Shown piece after piece: positions 55,128-63,945 of a stretch of DNA of 64,000 bases. The notes below the pieces were generated by a model that was not told the DNA's origin, did no database searches, and saw nothing but the letters and a program-made list of their open reading frames with translations. This DNA is from DASXMT01 sp963755985 (lineage in GTDB: Bacteria > Actinomycetota > Acidimicrobiia > Acidimicrobiales > RAAP-2), in NCBI GenBank assembly GCA_963755985.1, contig CAVWLO010000002.1:1-64000 (forward strand). The letters run 5' to 3'. The translations under genes and the position numbers were made by a program. Numbering within the stretch: position 1 is the stretch's first letter; every line of letters starts with the position of its first letter.

Positions 55128-57289
55128 GAGCTGTCCGGGACGGGTCCCACTCCTTCGCCGTCAGCGGACGACGCCAACGATGCATCGTGGGGACCATCGT
55201 CATGCCTCTGCTTCTCGGCCGCGGCCCGTCGACGTCTCAAGCGGCTCGTGCGTATGGTCAGCCACAGGATGCGGACGACGATCAGGGCAAACACCACGGC
55301 CAGGCCGATGATGAGCCAGAGGGGAATGCCCAAGCTTCCCGATGGGCTCGGAGCAAGAGCCTGGGTGGCGATGGACTGGCCGTTGATGACCCTGAGCACG
55401 CCGTCCGACGTCGTCACCGCGACCTGCGCGGTGCCCAACCCGTACCAGCCGGTGGGGTCGTTGAGCACCGCATTGGTCAACGTTCCTGATAGTCCCGCGT
55501 CCTGGTAGGCACCCGAGAGGAGCACGTCGTGGTTGTGGAAGCTGTACGCCTCGAGAGCGGCGAAGGGTTGGTCGACCGTATAGGCAATATGTAGGTTGTC
55601 ACTGGCCAAGACCCGGAAGGGCGAGAGCTGCAGTGGGCCACCGAGCGAACTGGCATCGGCGCCGGTTGCCCCAACCACCAGATCGGTGGAGCCAACGTCA
55701 CCGGGCACCTCGGAGGTCGACACCAGGTGGAGGGGAGGGGCAACGGGCAGGATCTGAGCCAGTGAGACCAGGAGCCGGCACGCGTCGATCAGGTTCGCGT
55801 TGTTCGGGGTGACCAGGTCGACACCGAGGCCAGAAGCCAGATTCTGGGGAGAGCGATTGAAGCCCGGGGGGAGCGTCTGCCCCGACCGGGCTGAGAAGCC
55901 CGATGCCGGATTGATGGTGAGCTGTATGGGGAGCGCACCAGAGAGGCAATTGCCGCCGGGTGGCGAATAGTTGAGCATGTACTCGACTTGTTGGTTGCGG
56001 TTCAGGATCGAGGACGGGGTGTTGGCCTGGAAGTCCAGTGTTCCGGAATTGCCCAGGGCCTTGCTGGCCACGATGTAGCCGCCGACCAGGACGCTGAACG
56101 TTCCCGAGCTGTTGGGGGCGAGTGGCGTATAGGTTGCCTGCACCCGCACCTGGAGTTGTGAGATGGGCGCGCCGAAGTCAGCCTGGGTCAACGCCTGGGA
56201 CACACTGGTGGACCCGACACCGGCCAAGGTGGTCTGCGTCCCGAGCTGGGCCAGGGTGATCTGGCGGGTGCCGTCCGGTTCGACGACAACCTGCGATTGG
56301 TTGGGTCCGAGCTGTGACTGGCCCACCGACGTGGCCGAGGGGGCGGTCGCCAAGCCCAGCTGGGCCCGACCGATCGTGTCCGCCGCCTGGGTCAAGCCCG
56401 ACCCTCGTCCAGATACCACGAGCACCGGGGCGGTCCCGTCCTCCTCCACGTGGACCTGTGAGGCCGGTCCGGTCGGTGACACCGAGATCTGCACGTCGCG
56501 AGCAAGGACGCCGATGTCATGGGGCGGCGGAGAGCCGGTCTGGACGTTCACCGTGGTACCCGGACCGTATTGTTGGGCCACGATGGCGACGGCCTGCATG
56601 GTGGCCAAGGTGGCGCTGTTCGCCTCCTCTTCGGTGAGACCCGAAAGGTTGGGGGCCCAGACGGTCACGGTCTGCAGGTTGGTCGGCCAGAAATCTGCTG
56701 GTGTAGTGGGCTCGACCACCGCTCCGGTCAACAGGCCAGCTGCGGACTGGACGACGGCGACGGTTGACTTCGGTGCCACACAGCCGGCTTGGTTGGCCAG
56801 GTCCAAGTCGACATGGACGTGGATCGGCACCTGGCCGTTCTGCTCGTCGGCGGCCGACAGCGGGGCGAAGATCTGGGAGACCCCGTCCACCGTGGTCAAG
56901 GTAACGGGAAGGACATTGCTCGGCGTGGTCACCGTGGCAACGCCTCCGGTCACCGGACCCCGGACCAGGATGCTGGCGACGAAACCCGTTGGCACGGTGC
57001 TGTTCGGTGTCGGCAGCGAGAAAAAGGCGTCGCCCGAAGGGGTGGTAAGCGTCTGAGCCTTGCCGTGGACCAACAGTGGCACGGCGAGTGCCCCTCCTGG
57101 AGTCGTTCCCAAGTCCAGTGGCGGTGGACTCGGTGTCGCGGCCGATGCAGATACCCCAGGGAACGAGAGAGACCCGACCCCTGACCCGAGCAGCATCACC
57201 AGCAGCGAGAAGATAATGCCCCGTGCCTTGCGGAACCTGTTCTTCCTGCATGGGGGAGGGTGCGAGCCGAAAGGGTGGGGGTCGGTCAT
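55124..57289 (-). CDS. BcsB-like periplasmic polysaccharide-synthase subunit
   Basis: About 721 residues. A signal peptide (IIFSLLVMLLGSGVGSLSFP) is followed by a long beta-rich region with alternating Ig-like and ferredoxin-like parts (IHVHVDLDLANQAGCVAPKS; FWPTNLQTVTVWAP). A C-terminal membrane helix (PLWLIIGLAVVFALIVVRIL) and a basic tail end the protein. This layout is that of BcsB, which guides the nascent glucan through the envelope and holds the synthase. ATG 57289 (MTDPHPFG) is preferred; ATG 57319 is possible. It is the first gene of a three-gene overlapping operon. Confidence 0.75.
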   Translation of the reverse strand: MTDPHPFGSHPPPCRKNRFRKARGIIFSLLVMLLGSGVGSLSFPGVSASAATPSPPPLDLGTTPGGALAVPLLVHGKAQTLTTPSGDAFFSLPTPNSTVPTGFVASILVRGPVTGGVATVTTPSNVLPVTLTTVDGVSQIFAPLSAADEQNGQVPIHVHVDLDLANQAGCVAPKSTVAVVQSAAGLLTGAVVEPTTPADFWPTNLQTVTVWAPNLSGLTEEEANSATLATMQAVAIVAQQYGPGTTVNVQTGSPPPHDIGVLARDVQISVSPTGPASQVHVEEDGTAPVLVVSGRGSGLTQAADTIGRAQLGLATAPSATSVGQSQLGPNQSQVVVEPDGTRQITLAQLGTQTTLAGVGSTSVSQALTQADFGAPISQLQVRVQATYTPLAPNSSGTFSVLVGGYIVASKALGNSGTLDFQANTPSSILNRNQQVEYMLNYSPPGGNCLSGALPIQLTINPASGFSARSGQTLPPGFNRSPQNLASGLGVDLVTPNNANLIDACRLLVSLAQILPVAPPLHLVSTSEVPGDVGSTDLVVGATGADASSLGGPLQLSPFRVLASDNLHIAYTVDQPFAALEAYSFHNHDVLLSGAYQDAGLSGTLTNAVLNDPTGWYGLGTAQVAVTTSDGVLRVINGQSIATQALAPSPSGSLGIPLWLIIGLAVVFALIVVRILWLTIRTSRLRRRRAAAEKQRHDDGPHDASLASSADGEGVGPVPDSS

Positions 57290-57477
57290 CGCAAGATCTT
57301 TCGTGTTCAGGGGCCCCATGACCACGCGCGTTCGTCGTGGGGCCTCGAGTTGGATCAGAAAGGGTGATGACCGGACGCTGGGTACGCCTCTGAGCTCCGG
57401 TGCAGCTATCGCCGGTTAAGCCAGTAAACCAGCATTCCGTGGTCAAAGCACTGACCTGGCGTGAATTCTGTCAAATC

Positions 57478-57499
57478 CATTCCCACCGTCTATGGAATG
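57478..57499. promoter_or_regulatory. Palindrome upstream of the polysaccharide operon
   Basis: CATTCC (57478-57483) and GGAATG (57494-57499) are a perfect 6-bp inverted repeat with a 10-bp spacer. Just downstream on the minus strand is TTGACA (57474-57469), a candidate -35 box of the operon promoter. A matching -10 was not clear. The rest of 57326-57684 holds no recognisable gene. Confidence 0.4.
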
Positions 57500-57684
57500 T
57501 CATGTTGTATGAGTGCGTTGCGGTCAGAGGAAGGGCCCCCCGATCGAAGTCGAATGCCACCGGACCGTGGCAGGGGAGTGAGCGGCGACCTGCCCCTGGT
57601 GAACTACGCGGCGACGACGCCCGAGCGGATGGAATCCCGAGCGGATGGAACATGGCGCGACGGGCGTCGGGTTCCTCCGGCCGG

Positions 57685-58311
57685 TCAGCGGACCAAGGGC
57701 CCGGGATAGGCCGCCTCGGCCTGCGCCGTCAGGCGTTTGGTCTGTCGTCGGACGACGAGGATGGCGGCGACGATCGTGGCCACAGCCAGGACCACGAAGA
57801 CGATGGTCAGTGTCCCCGAAAGCGATTGCAGCGTATGGCCGGCGAAGTAGGCACCGAATCCGTACGCCGATGCCCAGATGATGCCTCCCGACGCGTTGAA
57901 AGCCAGAAAGCGCCGGTAGTGCATCCTGGTCGTGCCGGCCAAGAATGCGGCGTAGGTCCGCAAGACGGTGACGAAGCGGCCAAAGAACACGACCTTTCCG
58001 CCATGGCGGGCGAACAGATACCGAGCCACCTTGATCTTGGCCTCGTCGATGCGGACGTAGTGGCCGTACCGAAGGAGGAGGCGGTAGCCGCCCTTGTCTC
58101 CGATCCAGTAGCCGATGGTGTCGCCGACGATGGCACCGGTCGCGGCCGCGGCCACGATGGCAACGGGATTGAGACGGTGGGTGACCCCGGCATAGGTCCC
58201 CGCCGCGATGAGCACGGTCTCCCCTGGGACGGGGATGCCGAGGCTCTCGAGGCCCACCAGCACCAGGACGGCCACGTACCCGTAGGTCACGATCAGGTGT
58301 TCAATGCTCAT
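57685..58311 (-). CDS. DedA-family membrane protein
   Basis: 208 residues with the DedA/SNARE-associated pattern: VGLESLGIPVPGETVLIAAG, VGDTIGYWIGDKGGYRLLLR, FFGRFVTVLRTYAAFLAGTT and MHYRRFLAFNASGGIIWAS. DedA proteins are polyprenyl-phosphate or lipid flippases needed for envelope homeostasis. ATG 58311 gives the standard start; the open frame upstream has no protein-like sequence. It neighbours the polysaccharide operon but has its own spacing of about 390 bp. Confidence 0.9.
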   Translation of the reverse strand: MSIEHLIVTYGYVAVLVLVGLESLGIPVPGETVLIAAGTYAGVTHRLNPVAIVAAAATGAIVGDTIGYWIGDKGGYRLLLRYGHYVRIDEAKIKVARYLFARHGGKVVFFGRFVTVLRTYAAFLAGTTRMHYRRFLAFNASGGIIWASAYGFGAYFAGHTLQSLSGTLTIVFVVLAVATIVAAILVVRRQTKRLTAQAEAAYPGPLVR

Positions 58312-58549
58312 CTCTGGCCCACCCATGCACCAGAGGGTCGCCCCATGCCATGTGCTGTCCTGCTTCTGTCTGCATCGGCTCAGCTGGAATCGCGCCGACC
58401 ACCCGAAGCTTTGCTGCGAAACGGTCCGGCGTCGCACCGGAAGCCTCAGTCGTTCCTCAGCCAAGCGCACCGCCGAAGGTGGAGGCCGTTGGGTAGTACC
58501 GCTACCCCTGATACCCCGTCGGGACCGGTGGCCGGCCGATCAGGACGAC

Positions 58550-58813
58550 CTACGTCTCCCGGCGGAGAGCGGCGACCACGGCGTGGGGTCGAGGGTTGAC
58601 CATGGCCCGACCGCCGATCACGACGGTCGGCACGGTCTCGTTGCCATCGGCGACCGAGCGGACGTACCCGGCCGCGTCGTGGTCACGCCAGATGTTGACC
58701 CATTCGGCCCGCAGCCGGTGTGCTCGGAGCGTCCAGCGGAGGCGAAGGCAGAACACACAGCCGGGGCGCCAGTAGATGGTGACCATGGTCCCGTCGCCCG
58801 GGTGCCCGTCCAC
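58550..58813 (-). CDS. Glutaredoxin/mycoredoxin-like protein
   Basis: 87 residues. The N-terminal redox motif YWRPGCVFCLRLRW (CxxC) and the later cis-Pro region NETVPTVVIGGRAMVNPRPH define the glutaredoxin fold. Mycothiol-using actinobacteria have such mycoredoxins. GTG 58813 starts right after the previous gene's stop; ATG 58786 (MVTIYWRPGC) is an equally good start closer to the fold. Confidence 0.88.
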   Translation of the reverse strand: MDGHPGDGTMVTIYWRPGCVFCLRLRWTLRAHRLRAEWVNIWRDHDAAGYVRSVADGNETVPTVVIGGRAMVNPRPHAVVAALRRET

Positions 58814-59650
58814 TCAGCTCTTTTCAGCGACCGCAAGCCCGACGTCGCCCAGGCCGGGGTGGAGGGCCTCGATCGGGTCTCGCAGATCGTCGATGTAGCC
58901 GAGGGAATAGGCACCCCGCTGGTAGCCCATGAGCTGGAGGAGCTCGACCGGCAGGGTCTGCGCCAGCTCGCGGGGCGTGGCCAGGTACTGGTTCTCCTCC
59001 TGGCGCAGCCAGGCCAGGTTGTAGGTGATGTTGATGCCGATCCGCACCTGGTCGGTCCCGTTTGCCCCGCCGCCGTGGTTCACGCTGCCGGAGTAGAAGA
59101 GCACCGAGCCGCGCTCCATCTCTGCCGGATCGGTGTCGTCGTGGGTGAAGGGCTCGGCGTCGCCGGCCGTGCTGCTGCCGAGGACGATCCGGGTGGCCCC
59201 GTTCTCCTCGGTGAACTCGGTCAGGGCCCAGATGGTGTTGCACTGGACCTCGTAGCCGGTCGGGAAGGGAAAGAAGTCGAAGGCCCATCGGTCCTTGTGG
59301 ATGGCCTGGGCCGGTTGGCCGGGGCCGATGGCGATGGCCTGGGTCAGATGCAGCTGGAAGTTGGTGGCGTGAGCCAGGAGCACCCTCGCCGTCCCCAGGG
59401 CCAGCGGGTGCATCACCAGCTGGCGGGCGGCGGGCGAGCGGGCGATCAGGGCCCCGGTCCGCCGGGTGAGGAGGCCGCCGAAGTCGTCGCTTCCGAGCGG
59501 TGTGGCATCGAGGTATGGCTTGAGCTCCACTTCGATGTCGTCCATGAGGTCGGGGGCGGCCACGCCATCGACCACGACGGCTCCCTCCTCCTTCACGATT
59601 TCGGCCACGATCTCGCCGCTGGCGTCGGCGGGAAGATGTCTGACGGGCAT
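58814..59650 (-). CDS. Phytanoyl-CoA dioxygenase-family Fe(II)/2-oxoglutarate oxygenase
   Basis: 278 residues with the PhyH-type double-stranded beta-helix. The HxD pair is AIHKDRWAFDFF, the distal His is in FYSGSVNHGGGANG, and the 2-oxoglutarate Arg is in QVRIGINITYNLAW. A conserved middle reads TEENGATRIVLGSSTAGD. The substrate is unknown. The glutaredoxin-like gene follows directly, so the two are likely co-transcribed. Confidence 0.87.
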   Translation of the reverse strand: MPVRHLPADASGEIVAEIVKEEGAVVVDGVAAPDLMDDIEVELKPYLDATPLGSDDFGGLLTRRTGALIARSPAARQLVMHPLALGTARVLLAHATNFQLHLTQAIAIGPGQPAQAIHKDRWAFDFFPFPTGYEVQCNTIWALTEFTEENGATRIVLGSSTAGDAEPFTHDDTDPAEMERGSVLFYSGSVNHGGGANGTDQVRIGINITYNLAWLRQEENQYLATPRELAQTLPVELLQLMGYQRGAYSLGYIDDLRDPIEALHPGLGDVGLAVAEKS

Positions 59651-59703
59651 CGCTCCACCTCATCTCGTTGCGCGTCCCACCGAAGGCTAATGGACCGGCT
59701 TGG

Positions 59704-60189
59704 TTACATGAGGGAGATGGCGACCTCCTCCAGCGCGTCCATCTGCTCCTGCATGCCGCCCTCCATCCCCGAGTCGATGATCGCGTCCCTGACCTCCCGG
59801 CTCGGGCACACGGTGAGCAGGGCGAGCACGGTGCGCCCGTCCTCTTCGGTGAACGTCGCCGTGGTCAGCGAATTCCCGGCATCGGGCATGCCCTCGAAGG
59901 ACTCGGTGTAGACGAGCCGCTCCTCGGGGACGATCTCGCGGTACTCACCATGGAAGCCGACCTCGAATCCGGCATTGGCCGTCATCACGTACCGCCAGGT
60001 GCCGCCGACCCGCAGGTCGATCTCGGCCACGGTCACCTCACCGCGCTGTCCGCTCCACCAGCGCTTGATCAGCTCGGCCGTGGTCCAGGCCTGGTAGACC
60101 AACCGCTTCGGCGCGTCGAACTCCCGCGTGATGAGGATCTGATCATCGGCTGGGAGCGTCACCTTCGCCGTACCGCTACTCGCTGCCAT
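59704..60189 (-). CDS. SRPBCC (AHSA1) domain protein
   Basis: 161 residues with LITREFDAPKRLVYQAWTTA, KRWWSGQRGEVTVAEIDLRV, GGTWRYVMTANAG and YREIVPEERLVYTESFEGMP, the standard AHSA1/START-like signature. It ends with a helical GMEGGMQEQMDALEEVAIS. ATG 60189 overlaps the ArsR 3' end by 14 bp, the usual ArsR-SRPBCC pairing in actinobacteria. Confidence 0.9.
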   Translation of the reverse strand: MAASSGTAKVTLPADDQILITREFDAPKRLVYQAWTTAELIKRWWSGQRGEVTVAEIDLRVGGTWRYVMTANAGFEVGFHGEYREIVPEERLVYTESFEGMPDAGNSLTTATFTEEDGRTVLALLTVCPSREVRDAIIDSGMEGGMQEQMDALEEVAISLM

Positions 60190-60526
60190 CTGCTCTCTCC
60201 TTTTCCTTGAGCTCGTCCAACACGACGTCCAGCCGGTCGAACCGTTCCGACCATGAGCGCTCGTAGGGCTTGACCCAGTCGTAGATCGGCCTGAGCGCCG
60301 GGCCGTTGATCCGATACAGCCGTTGCCGTCCTTCGTCACGCACTGCAACCACTTCCACTTCCCTCAGTACCCGCAGGTGCTTTGACACCTGCGGTTGGGC
60401 CAGGCCCAGCCGCAGGACCAGGTCGTTGACCGGCAGCTCCCCGGGACCGAGTGCGTCGACGATCTGTCGTCGCCGGGGCTCGGCCATGGCATTGAAGACA
60501 TCGGCTGTCGTCGCGGCTCGGGCCAT
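60176..60526 (-). CDS. ArsR-family transcriptional regulator
   Basis: 116 residues with a winged helix: VFNAMAEPRRRQIVDALGPG, LVLRLGLAQPQVSKHLRVLR and VRDEGRQRLYRINGPALRPI. There is no metal-binding ELCVCDL motif. The C-terminus is helical (WSERFDRLDVVLDELKEKER), as in the group that controls SRPBCC genes. It is first in the operon with the SRPBCC gene. Confidence 0.9.
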   Translation of the reverse strand: MARAATTADVFNAMAEPRRRQIVDALGPGELPVNDLVLRLGLAQPQVSKHLRVLREVEVVAVRDEGRQRLYRINGPALRPIYDWVKPYERSWSERFDRLDVVLDELKEKERADGSE

Positions 60527-60534
60527 GGGTCAAT

Positions 60535-60558
60535 CATATGTCGATATAGGTATATGTC
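60535..60558 (-). promoter_or_regulatory. AT-rich operator/promoter before the ArsR gene
   Basis: ATATGTC occurs twice in direct orientation (60536-60542 and 60552-60558) around GATATAGG, in an AT-rich island just upstream of the ArsR start. It is a likely autoregulatory site. Confidence 0.45.
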
Positions 60559-60691
60559 AAGTCCGCCCTTTGGGGTCGGCTGGCCGGGAAGAACCCGTTC
60601 GATCCAAGCGTTTCATGAGGGCTGGTTCGACCCCGTCCGTCGGTGGGGACACGGGTCAGGCCGGCAGGGATGGAATCGGAGACGAAGGGGA

Positions 60692-61174
60692 GTGGGCTGG
60701 TTGCCGTGCAGGAATTGCGGTGATGTCGTGGCGCCGGAGCGGGTGGAGCTGGGCTACGACTATTGCCTGAAAGAGGAGTGCCAGCGGCGCTGCATGGAGC
60801 CGGTCCTGTTGGCCGCGGTCGGCGTCAACAAGGCGGCCGACTACTACACGCGAGCAGACGAGGTGCTGCCTCTCCCCGGTCCCGCCCGTCGGGCCGCGAC
60901 CGGAGACGACGACGCCGGCGAGGCCCCCCGCCGCCGAGCCCGGTCACCGCGGCGGAAGCGGGCCCCGAGCACCTTGGACCGCCTCCAGGCCGAGGAGGTG
61001 GCGCTCGATGCCGCTCTGGCCCAGAACTACCAGCGGTTCTCCCGGGGCGAGATCACGGCCAAGGAGATGGACCGCCGGCGCCTGCACCTCATCGGCGCCT
61101 TCAACCAGCTGGTGAGGAGCGAGAACATTCGGTATCGCTCGATGCTGCGAAGCCAAGCGAGGCCGATCCGCTGA
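60692..61174 (+). CDS. Cys-rich (zinc-ribbon-like) hypothetical protein
   Basis: About 160 residues. The N-terminus has a Cys cluster (CRNCGDVVAPERVELGYDYC, then ECQRRC) suggesting a small zinc site. A basic, disordered middle (RRRARSPRRKRAPS) and a helical C-terminal half (RFSRGEITAKEMDRRRLHLI) follow. No family is recognised. GTG 60692 or TTG 60701 could start it, with AAGGGGA upstream. A DUF488 gene follows at once. Confidence 0.6.
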   Translation: MGWLPCRNCGDVVAPERVELGYDYCLKEECQRRCMEPVLLAAVGVNKAADYYTRADEVLPLPGPARRAATGDDDAGEAPRRRARSPRRKRAPSTLDRLQAEEVALDAALAQNYQRFSRGEITAKEMDRRRLHLIGAFNQLVRSENIRYRSMLRSQARPIR

Positions 61175-61212
61175 CCGGGGCCGGTCCCAGCCGGAGGGAC
61201 ACGCACCGTCCG

Positions 61213-61797
61213 TTGCTGACCGTGGGGCACGGGACGCTGGCGGCCGACGTGCTGGCCGCGCGACTGCACGAGGCGGGCGTGGAGCTGGTCATCGATGTCC
61301 GGACCGCACCGGGGAGCCGCAGGTTCCCGCAATTCGGGCGGTCGGAGCTCGAGCGATGGCTGCCCGACGCCGGCATGGCCTACCGATGGGAGCGGGACCT
61401 GGGCGGGTTCCGAAAGACCTCCCCGTCGTCGGCCAACGTCGCCCTCCACAATGCCAGTTTCCGCGGCTACGCCGATTACATGGAGACGCCGCAATTTTGG
61501 GCCGCGCTCGACCGCCTCCTCGATGAGGCCTCGCGCCGGCCGACGGCCGTGATGTGCTCGGAATCCCTCTGGTGGCGCTGTCACCGCCGGCTGGTCGCCG
61601 ACGCGGTGGTGTTGGTCAAGGAGATCCCGGTCCGCCACCTCATGCACAACGGCAACGTCGCCGAGCACGCGGTGACGTCAGGGGCTCGCCTGACCGAGTC
61701 CAAGTTGGTCCGCTACGACGTCGGGGCGACCCCCACCCTGGCCATCGGCGAGCCCACCGAGCAGAGTCCCGGTGACCAGGACGGCGCCCCATCCTGA
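61213..61797 (+). CDS. DUF488 protein
   Basis: 194 residues with the DUF488 signature: LTVGHGTLAADVLAARL, LVIDVRTAPGSRRFPQF (DVRxxPxSR), YRWERDLGGFRK, and MCSESLWWRCHRRLVADAVV (CxExxxxxCHR). This Cys/His/Arg set is strictly kept in the family; its reaction is unknown. TTG 61213 is the only in-frame start near the conserved N-terminus and lies 36 bp after the previous stop, so the pair is probably an operon. Confidence 0.85.
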   Translation: MLTVGHGTLAADVLAARLHEAGVELVIDVRTAPGSRRFPQFGRSELERWLPDAGMAYRWERDLGGFRKTSPSSANVALHNASFRGYADYMETPQFWAALDRLLDEASRRPTAVMCSESLWWRCHRRLVADAVVLVKEIPVRHLMHNGNVAEHAVTSGARLTESKLVRYDVGATPTLAIGEPTEQSPGDQDGAPS

Positions 61798-61942
61798 ATC
61801 GGCCAATTCGGCAGGAGCGGCCACCGGAAGAGCACGACGACCCTACGGCCGAGGCCGCGGGTCGGTGGCCCACGGGGATCGTCCGCACCCCCGCAAAGAA
61901 GAACGGGACGGTCACCGGTATCTGACTCGGGAGTTGTAATAA

Positions 61943-61951
61943 GAATGATTC
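61943..61951. promoter_or_regulatory. Zur/Fur-like box before the metal ABC operon
   Basis: GAATGATTC (61943-61951) is a perfect palindrome around one base within an AT-rich stretch (TAATAAGAATGATTCCCATA). Its form resembles Zur/Fur-type boxes built around an AATGATT core. It lies 60 bp before the substrate-binding protein gene and would explain zinc- or metal-dependent control. Confidence 0.5.
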
Positions 61952-62009
61952 CCATATACGCTGTCCTGGGCAACCACCGATGACCCGTGCGTGAAGGAGC
62001 CGAATCTCA

Positions 62010-62984
62010 ATGCAAGGACCTGGACCGATCTCACTGGCCCCGGCGAGTTGGCTGCATCGGGTTCGCAGGGCCCTGGCCCTGTGCGCGGCCGGAGCAATAC
62101 TGGTTGTGGCCTGCGGTTCCTATGCCCGGGCGGCCGACGCGGCCACCACCTCCGGGGCCAGCGGCACGACGATCCAGGTGGTCGCCAGCATCAACGCCTG
62201 GGGAAGTATTGCCAGCCAGATCGGCGGGAGGCATGCTCATGTAGTGAGCATCATTACCAATCCGAATACCGATCCCCACGTGTACGAGCCCACCGCGGCC
62301 GATGCCAAGACGGTGGCCGGGGCGCAGATGGTGATCGAGAACGGGATCGGCTACGACCCGTGGATGCCGAAGCTGTTGGCGGCCGACACCAACCAGCCCA
62401 CCGTCCTCAACGTGGGGACGCTCGTCGGGGTGGCCGACGGCGGGAACCCCCATCGTTGGTACAACCCGACCGACGTGCAGACCGTGATCAACCAGATCGT
62501 GGCCGACTACCAGAAGCTCGACCCAGCTGACAGCGCCTACTTCGCCCAACAGCGCACCACCTTCAACAACGTCGCCCTCAAGCAGTACAACGCCACCCTG
62601 GCCTCCATCAAGGCCAAGTACAGCGGGACTCCGGTGGGTGCGTCGGAGTCGATCTTCTCCATGCTCGCCCCGGCCCTCGGCGTCAACCTGATCACCCCGT
62701 ACTCGTTCCTGAAGGCGATCAGCGAGGGCACCGACGTGTCCGCGGCCGACAAGCAGACCATCGACAACCAGATCACCCACCACCTGATCAAGGTGTACGT
62801 CTACAACAGCCAGAACGTCACGCCCGATGTCCAGGCCCAGCTGTCCCAGGTGAAAGCCGAGCACATCCCCTACGCCACCATCACCGAGACCCTGGCTCCA
62901 CCTCGCTCCACCTATCAGGCCTGGCAGACCAAGCAACTCCTCGGCATCGAGGCCGCGCTGGCCACCGCGGCCAAGGGGAGCTAG
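62010..62984 (+). CDS. Zn/Mn ABC transporter substrate-binding lipoprotein
   Basis: 324 residues; AAGGAG lies about 10 bp before ATG 62010. A lipoprotein signal ends at ILVVACGS. The cluster A-I fold has the metal His in NTDPHVYEPTAADAK and GGNPHRWYNPTDVQ, and an acidic ligand candidate in VGASESIFSMLA. There is no His-rich loop, so zinc or manganese cannot be separated by sequence. It heads an operon with the ATPase and permease genes. Confidence 0.9.
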   Translation: MQGPGPISLAPASWLHRVRRALALCAAGAILVVACGSYARAADAATTSGASGTTIQVVASINAWGSIASQIGGRHAHVVSIITNPNTDPHVYEPTAADAKTVAGAQMVIENGIGYDPWMPKLLAADTNQPTVLNVGTLVGVADGGNPHRWYNPTDVQTVINQIVADYQKLDPADSAYFAQQRTTFNNVALKQYNATLASIKAKYSGTPVGASESIFSMLAPALGVNLITPYSFLKAISEGTDVSAADKQTIDNQITHHLIKVYVYNSQNVTPDVQAQLSQVKAEHIPYATITETLAPPRSTYQAWQTKQLLGIEAALATAAKGS

Positions 62985-63006
62985 TGAGAGCGATGTGGAG
63001 CCCGGG

Positions 63007-63945
63007 ATGAGGGCCGGCACGACGACGGGCGTCAGGAGGGCCGAGGTCGAGCACCTGGGCGCGGCGACCGGTCCGGCCCCGGCGACGACCACCGGAGGGA
63101 CAGGGGCCGAGCCCGATCCGGCTGTTCACTTCGAGGGGGCGGCGGTCACCCTCGGAGGCCGGGTCATCTGGTCGGATGTCACGCTGACCATCGCCGGTGG
63201 GGAGTTCGTCGCCGTCCTCGGGCCGAACGGCGTGGGCAAGTCCACCTTGGTCAAAGCGGCACTCGGCTTGCTCCCCCTCTCGGCCGGCTCGGCCACCGTC
63301 TTGGGCCGTCCCCCGGGCCAGGCCGGGCGCGAGATCGGGTACCTCCCGCAGCGTCGCAGCTTCGATCCCGGTCTTCGGGTACGCGGGATCGATGTCGTCG
63401 CCCTCGGGGCCGATGGCGAGCGATGGGGAACGGCCTTCCCCGGCGCCTCGCGCCTGTTCCCCTCTCGCCGCCGGGCCCGTGAGCGAGTCGACGAGGTGAT
63501 CGAGTTGGTCGGTGCGAGCGAGTTCGCCGCCCGTCCGATCGGCGAGGTGTCCGGCGGCGAGCAGCAGCGGCTCCTCATCGCTCAGGCCCTGGTGCGACGG
63601 CCCCGTCTGCTGGTGCTCGACGAGCCGCTCGACAGTCTCGACCTCCCCAACCAGGCCGGGGTGGCCGCGCTCATCTCGCGGGTGTGCCAGGCCCAGGGCG
63701 TCACCGTCCTATTGGTGGCCCACGACGTCAATCCGATCCTCTCCTACCTGGACCGGGTGGTCTACATCGCTCGGGGTGGGGCCGTCTCGGGGACGCCGGC
63801 CGAGGTCATCACCTCGGCCACCCTGACCGCCCTCTACGACACGCCGGTCGAAGTGCTGCAGACGTCCGACGGGAGGCTCGTCGTCGTGGGCCAACCGGAG
63901 GCTCCCGCTCACCACTCGGACCGCCATACCGGCCTGGCCCGGTGA
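63007..63945 (+). CDS. Metal ABC transporter ATP-binding protein
   Basis: About 312 residues, longer than usual at the N-terminus (roughly 40 disordered residues). Walker A is VLGPNGVGKSTLVKAALG, the Q-loop is REIGYLPQRRSFDP, the signature is VSGGEQQRLLIAQALVRRPR, Walker B is LLVLDEPLDSLDLPNQ, and the switch His is in LLVAHDVNPIL. ATG 63007 is preferred over GTG 62995. It drives uptake with the preceding binding protein and the following permease. Confidence 0.92.
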   Translation: MRAGTTTGVRRAEVEHLGAATGPAPATTTGGTGAEPDPAVHFEGAAVTLGGRVIWSDVTLTIAGGEFVAVLGPNGVGKSTLVKAALGLLPLSAGSATVLGRPPGQAGREIGYLPQRRSFDPGLRVRGIDVVALGADGERWGTAFPGASRLFPSRRRARERVDEVIELVGASEFAARPIGEVSGGEQQRLLIAQALVRRPRLLVLDEPLDSLDLPNQAGVAALISRVCQAQGVTVLLVAHDVNPILSYLDRVVYIARGGAVSGTPAEVITSATLTALYDTPVEVLQTSDGRLVVVGQPEAPAHHSDRHTGLAR

